Shown in pieces: positions 59,722 through 64,000 of a DNA stretch of 64,000 nt. Origin of the DNA: Lycocorax pyrrhopterus obiensis (lineage: Eukaryota > Chordata > Aves > Passeriformes > Paradisaeidae); NCBI GenBank assembly GCA_014706295.1, contig JACSVZ010000042.1, positions 434,001 through 498,000 of the forward strand, given 5' to 3'. A program made the translations under genes and the position numbers. The notes beneath the pieces were generated by a model. It saw only the letters and a program-made list of their open reading frames with translations, was not told where the DNA came from and did no database searches. How positions within the stretch are numbered: position 1 is the stretch's first letter; every line of letters begins with the position of its first letter.

Positions 59722-59834
59722 CTTATCTCGGGCAGTGGAAGCTGCTCACCAGATTTGTTGCTATCTCGCCATCCCCTCTCCCTTAATGAGCGTTTTGTAA
59801 ACATTCTGCGCAGGACTCTCAGAGATAGGATAAG
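59722..59834 (-). promoter_or_regulatory. BMP10: GATA-site cluster upstream of BMP10
   Basis: WGATAR sites at 59723-59728 (TTATCT), 59761-59766 (CTATCT) and 59823-59828 (AGATAG), plus GATAAG at 59829-59834, lie 230-345 bases upstream of the ATG. GATA4/5/6 control many heart genes. Inference from motifs only. Confidence 0.4.
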
Positions 59835-60200
59835 TTTCTCCTCAGAGAGGAGCTGCCCTTCCTTTCTCCCTGCCGGTAGCTGACTTTGCCTGCCGTGCGT
59901 GAACCGCTTCCATCCGCGCGGATTTCAGGCGAACGCGTAAATTCCGTAGAGCCTCTCTCCAAATGCACCCATTTCACACCAAGGGCAAACAACAGCTCCC
60001 TCTGCCCTTTGCAGAATTATTTTAGAGTCAGGTCTTTACGTTAAACTTAAAAAGGAATTTCTTTGGGAAAAATTCCATTCTTCTGTACTTGTCCAGAGAA
60101 GAGCTCTTGGTGCTACCACAGCAGAGTCACCAGGCCCTGGATGCAGAGGAGAAGAGCTCAGGATGAGCAAGGAGAGTGACATCCTCCAAGGAGCAGGGAT

Positions 60201-60258
60201 TTGGACTTTGTGACCCTCCTGGGTCGCTTCCAGCTTGAGGTATTCTGTGATTCCATGA
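60201..60258 (+). mobile_element. CR1 3'-terminal fragment
   Basis: GTGACCCTCCTGGGTCGCTT, CCAGCTTGAGG and ATTCTGTGATTCCATGA match the end of a sense CR1 element; heavily 5' truncated. A SINE tail is an alternative reading. Confidence 0.7.
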
Positions 60259-62457
60259 CTGGAGTATTTGCAAATGGTTCAGAAAATCTTTATTTCCTTC
60301 ATCTTTCATATGTGACTGGCAAATCACAGTTATACTTGATTTAGTCACAGCACTGCTGAATAAAAAATTATTAAAAATGCACAAAGGCCAACAGGTGACT
60401 CTGATTTCAGGTTCACATCAATTCAAACAGCTCAGGGACACAGTGTGGAGAATACAGAAATGACTTTGCAAAAACATGTGCTAAAATTAATGGTGCTTTC
60501 TGCGTTAGTGTGCAAATTTCAACAAAATGTGAGCAGTGTGCAGGCAAAAATCGGTCTGGGTCATAGATAACGTTGTCCACTTCAATCTCCCTGTTCTCCA
60601 CAGACTTTCCCAAGTGCTCTTGTTTTGGCAGCGTGGCCAGAGCTCAGCGCCTGTCCCCGAGGGGTTCAGCACTCAAGATAAAGAGGCATTTCTGCTCGTG
60701 CTGCAGAGCTTTTCCTTGCAAGCACTAAGAACCTTACCCAAGGACTAAACCACTGACCTGCTGGGTTTGCTGGACTCTGCTTTTTGTCTAAGCACATCCA
60801 TTGATTTGCTGCCCCATCTCTGCAATTTTCTTCCTTCGTCATTTGCCCAAATCTGTCACTGCCACAAACGGCCACAACAATTAGAACCGTGCTGAAGTCA
60901 TGCCTGTTTTAAATTCATCCTCTAGGTTTTTAATCAAATATCAATATCTTTGTGAAAATCATGTGTGGTGTGGCTGCCATGGAGCCAGACACTGACATGG
61001 CATTTTAACCCCGTTTCATTCAACTTTTCTTCTTCTGAACGTGGGAAACCTGATGCTAGAGGAGAAGTGTGTTATCGAGGTCCCTGTTATTGCTACACCG
61101 CATCAGAAGTAGATATTTGAGCTTAGCAAGATTAATTTAGACCTCCCTGTGGAGTTCATGGCTATCTGTAAATCCTCTAGAGCCTTATTAAAGGCTGATC
61201 TCTGGATATTGTGGCTTTCCAGAGCTGAGCACAGAAAAGTTGGGGAAATTTTGGAGCAGTTCAGGTCGCTTCTGTTAATTAAGAGAAAAGTGCAGTCTTC
61301 TTTTTGTTGATGATTCATCACCAAATTAAGGTCTTTACTTCCATAGGAAGTGAGATTAACATTAAAAGCCCTGGGAACTGGCTTAGCCTTAACTCTTCGA
61401 TGCAGCACACCAGTGACTCCTGTAAAGGAAAGTCTTTGGGGTTGCATGTCACAGCCACTGATGCAGGACATTCGTCACGAGGGTGATAATGCCTACAGAG
61501 GGTTTCCTTGTTTAATGCTTCAATATTCATTTCTAAAATGCGCTGATTTAATTTATATATATATGTATGCAGATATTAATCAATTAAAGAGATAAGCACA
61601 TTGTAAGAGCTGCTGCTTGCTGCACTGGGATCTGTGGAACTGCTTTCAAAGGGATTGAGGTTTTCTGTGAGGTTCAGGGCTGAAGGTTTTGAATTTAAAA
61701 GGATTTCTTCAGCATTTGTGTCACTCTTGAGTTTTGTAGTTGAGTCTCCTCTCTCACTATGAACACACTGAGTATTTTGGGGTCTGCAGCTGGCCCTTGA
61801 TCAGAGACTGAGTGAAATTCTCTCTGTTACTCTGTTGATGCAGGTGAGCAGCTCCAGAGCCAGAGGAGCTTTTCTAGGTTTGCTCCCCTTTCCTATGAAC
61901 TAAAGCTCAGCCCGTTGTGCAGCCCTGGATCTCTGGGTGCCAACACTGAGCAGCATCATTTCAGCTGCTCTGGGGGTGGTGGGAGCAGCACCGAGGCTGG
62001 GCTGGGACCTCCCCGAGCCCTGCTCGGTCCAGACACGTTTGTTATGAATCTCTCATCTCCCAGCCTGCAGATTTTACTATGTAAAGCAAAAAGCAGTTGT
62101 GAGCACAGGGGTCTGACATCCATTTCCTAACCCACAAGTGTCATCTTGCCTCAGTGGCTCATTAGGAACACAATTCCTGCATTTCCGCTCTGGTTCTGAT
62201 AAGTCCTTGAACAATGGCAGAGTGCAGGGGTTGTACACAAACCAGCTTGTGCTGAGTTTCCTGACTTATTCCATGTAGACCCTGCTGGGGATTTGCCAGA
62301 TGAGGAATACCCAGAGAGCACATCTGACATAAAAGCAGCTTCCTGTTTCCTTAGGCTGCAGGCTGATGATTTTACCACACTGATAATTATTTTTTTCTGA
62401 ATTGAATTGTGTAACAGAAGTTCTTTATTTCATGTCACTGAAATGGTTTGTCCCTTC

Positions 62458-62469
62458 CCCCCCCCCCCC
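62458..62469. repeat. C homopolymer
   Basis: Run of about 12 C, a likely site of length variation or sequencing error. Confidence 0.85.
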
Positions 62470-64000
62470 ACGCACTGCAGTTTATGTACACAATAAGTAT
62501 CCTAGAAAGGAATTGCTTTCAAAACATCAATGCCAATTAGATCACCTGAGGTAGCTGCAGAGGGACCATTAATGAGCAGCACAGCTGAACTGTGTTTCAG
62601 TCTGCAGCACGAGCAGTGACCCCATCTCACCAGCAGAAGGTGGTTCCTTGGGTAGGCTGGGTTACACAAAGATCACGGAAAGGTCTCTCAGCCCCCACTC
62701 TGAGGGAGCTGCTGCTCATCTCCAGTTCATTTGCAGCTGTTTTGGGAACACGTGGCTACTGCGAGCCCAGGGCTCTGCACTGACCCTGGCAGCGCTGGGC
62801 ACCAGCCCCTGGCACTCACAGAGCACCAGGTGATCCCTCTCCACCTTCCTGCTGGATCTGCTGGGGTGGAGAGGCTGGACAGGATCCCTTCCTATGCCGT
62901 GGTAAGAACTGGAGGAGAAAATCAGCCCAGGGAGCAGAGAGGCCTCAGCAGAGAGGGGAGGAGCAGCCGAGGCTCCGCAGCCGCTCCTGGGAGCTCCTCA
63001 CTTGTCCAAAGGGTCCATCCTGAAGATTGTGGGGTTCCAAAATAGACTCTAATCTCGGGCACCCCACAGCTTCCTCTCAGCTGATGCCTCCAGGGCTCCT
63101 TCTGTCAAGAGGCAGCAGAAGAGCCGGGTCAGAGCAGGAATGTGGGGCAGGAGCGGTGCTGAAAGGCTGGGAAGCGAGGCAGGGCTTTTCCAAGTGTCAA
63201 GGTCGGGATACACGGGATCCAGAGGGTGTGATGCTCCTCTGGGCAAGAGGAAATGGGGAGAAGGAATGTGAAGTGTTTTTGAAGCATCCTCACCCTTCCT
63301 TGGCCTGTTTTTCAGGATGGAGGAACACCTGGCTTCACCCAGTGGCTCGGAGCAGCCTCGGAGTGGGAACCTTTCCCAGGAGAAGGTGATCAGTGTTTGC
63401 TCAAGGGCCCTGAGCTTTCTGAATTCAGACTGAATTGACAGCAGCTTGCTGAGAAATTCTTAAAATTCATTCTGGACAACCCAAATATCCTTTCCAAGAG
63501 CTGTGGAAGTGCAGGAATTTCGGGTCAAGGCTGCCTCCTAATCAGGGACCTCAGTCACACCATTGCAGGGAAGCAGGAGAGGGATGCAAATGTGCTGTAG
63601 CAACCACGGCGCGTGATTCGAGGTTTTCCAAAATGCAGGGAAGAAATTATTGCAAAAATGCCCCACAATGGTCCCTGTCAGGAGATAGCTGTGGCATGAG
63701 ATAACTGCTGTCTGTGATATGGCAGATAAAGAGGAGTGTGACACTGACAGTGTGATGAGCTTGCAATGGAATAACTAAAATTAGTTTCCATTCCTGCATC
63801 TGCCTAAGTCCTTATTCCCGTATGCCTTGGTTCAGGGCTGCTCTGGATTCCCTGTCCATAAATGGGCTGTTCCCAGGGGCTCTATTCCCATTTCAGATGT
63901 CACTGGAAAATGAAAGGATAGTATTTAATGAAAGGGTGGCAGGGGAGAAACGTGGCAGTGCATTACAGCCTGTGTGATCAAGGGAAAAGTCAGGGAGAAG

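Larger units (their letters stand above)
59835..64000. other. Gene-free region upstream of BMP10
   Basis: No coding exon recognised. Contains a CR1 3'-end scrap (60201-60258), a C-homopolymer at about 62458-62469 and two minus-strand open stretches in non-GC-rich DNA (60413-60613, 61103-61471) that match nothing I know. Confidence 0.6.

Noticed and set aside
60413..60613. Minus-strand open frame of about 66 codons
   Set aside because: Starts at TTG, no recognised domain, no splice partner; could be ancient non-coding DNA.
1..64000. CRISPR arrays, operons, prophage, integrons or toxin-antitoxin loci
   Set aside because: The window is plainly vertebrate, with spliced genes and CR1 retrotransposons; the tandem arrays are minisatellites without spacers.

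Overview
This is a vertebrate genomic window with three multi-exon genes, spliceosomal introns, long UTRs and many CR1 LINE remnants, and no prokaryotic features. The dense CR1 fragments, compact introns and high GC content point to a bird. One element at about 58.4 kb has a tRNA-Ile-like head joined to a CR1-like tail, the architecture described for passerine TguSINE1, so a songbird (passerine) is most likely. The gene content suggests a microchromosome. Nothing here resembles a defence, phage or biosynthetic system.

Layout. (1) 1-17.4 kb, plus strand: the 3' part of CDS2 (phosphatidate cytidylyltransferase 2). Twelve coding exons from 9923 to 17378 encode 427 residues and the stop. The first exon (about 19 residues) lies upstream of the window, so 1-9922 is read as intron 1; it holds two G-rich minisatellites and CR1 pieces. 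A roughly 4-kb 3'UTR runs to a polyadenylation signal at 21357. (2) About 21.4-24.4 kb: intergenic, with two CR1 copies. (3) 24.7-39.8 kb, plus strand: ARHGAP25, complete in 11 coding exons (658 aa; PH domain, RhoGAP domain, C-terminal coiled coil). A 23-bp pyrimidine-rich minisatellite in intron 1 runs directly into the exon 2 splice acceptor. A phase-compatible 105-bp open segment at 31803-31907 could be an undescribed cassette exon. (4) 39.8-54.2 kb: ARHGAP25 3'UTR and a gene-free interval between convergent genes. It has CR1 copies and a cluster of GATA-, T-box- and NKX-like sites near 52.5 kb that could be a cardiac enhancer. (5) 54.2-59.5 kb, minus strand: BMP10, complete in two coding exons (425 aa; RIRR processing site and a 108-residue, seven-cysteine mature domain). 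(6) 59.5-64 kb: the BMP10 promoter side, with a TATA-like element and clustered GATA sites, then gene-free DNA.

The three genes do not form a pathway. CDS2 makes CDP-diacylglycerol for phosphoinositide resynthesis in the ER, ARHGAP25 is a Rac-directed GAP of blood cells, and BMP10 is a heart-expressed TGF-beta ligand. ARHGAP25 next to BMP10 matches human 2p13.3. CDS2 beside them does not match the human arrangement, where CDS2 is on 20p12. Exon boundaries were placed by eye from GT/AG sites, continuous reading phase and recalled similarity to the human proteins; no alignment was run.
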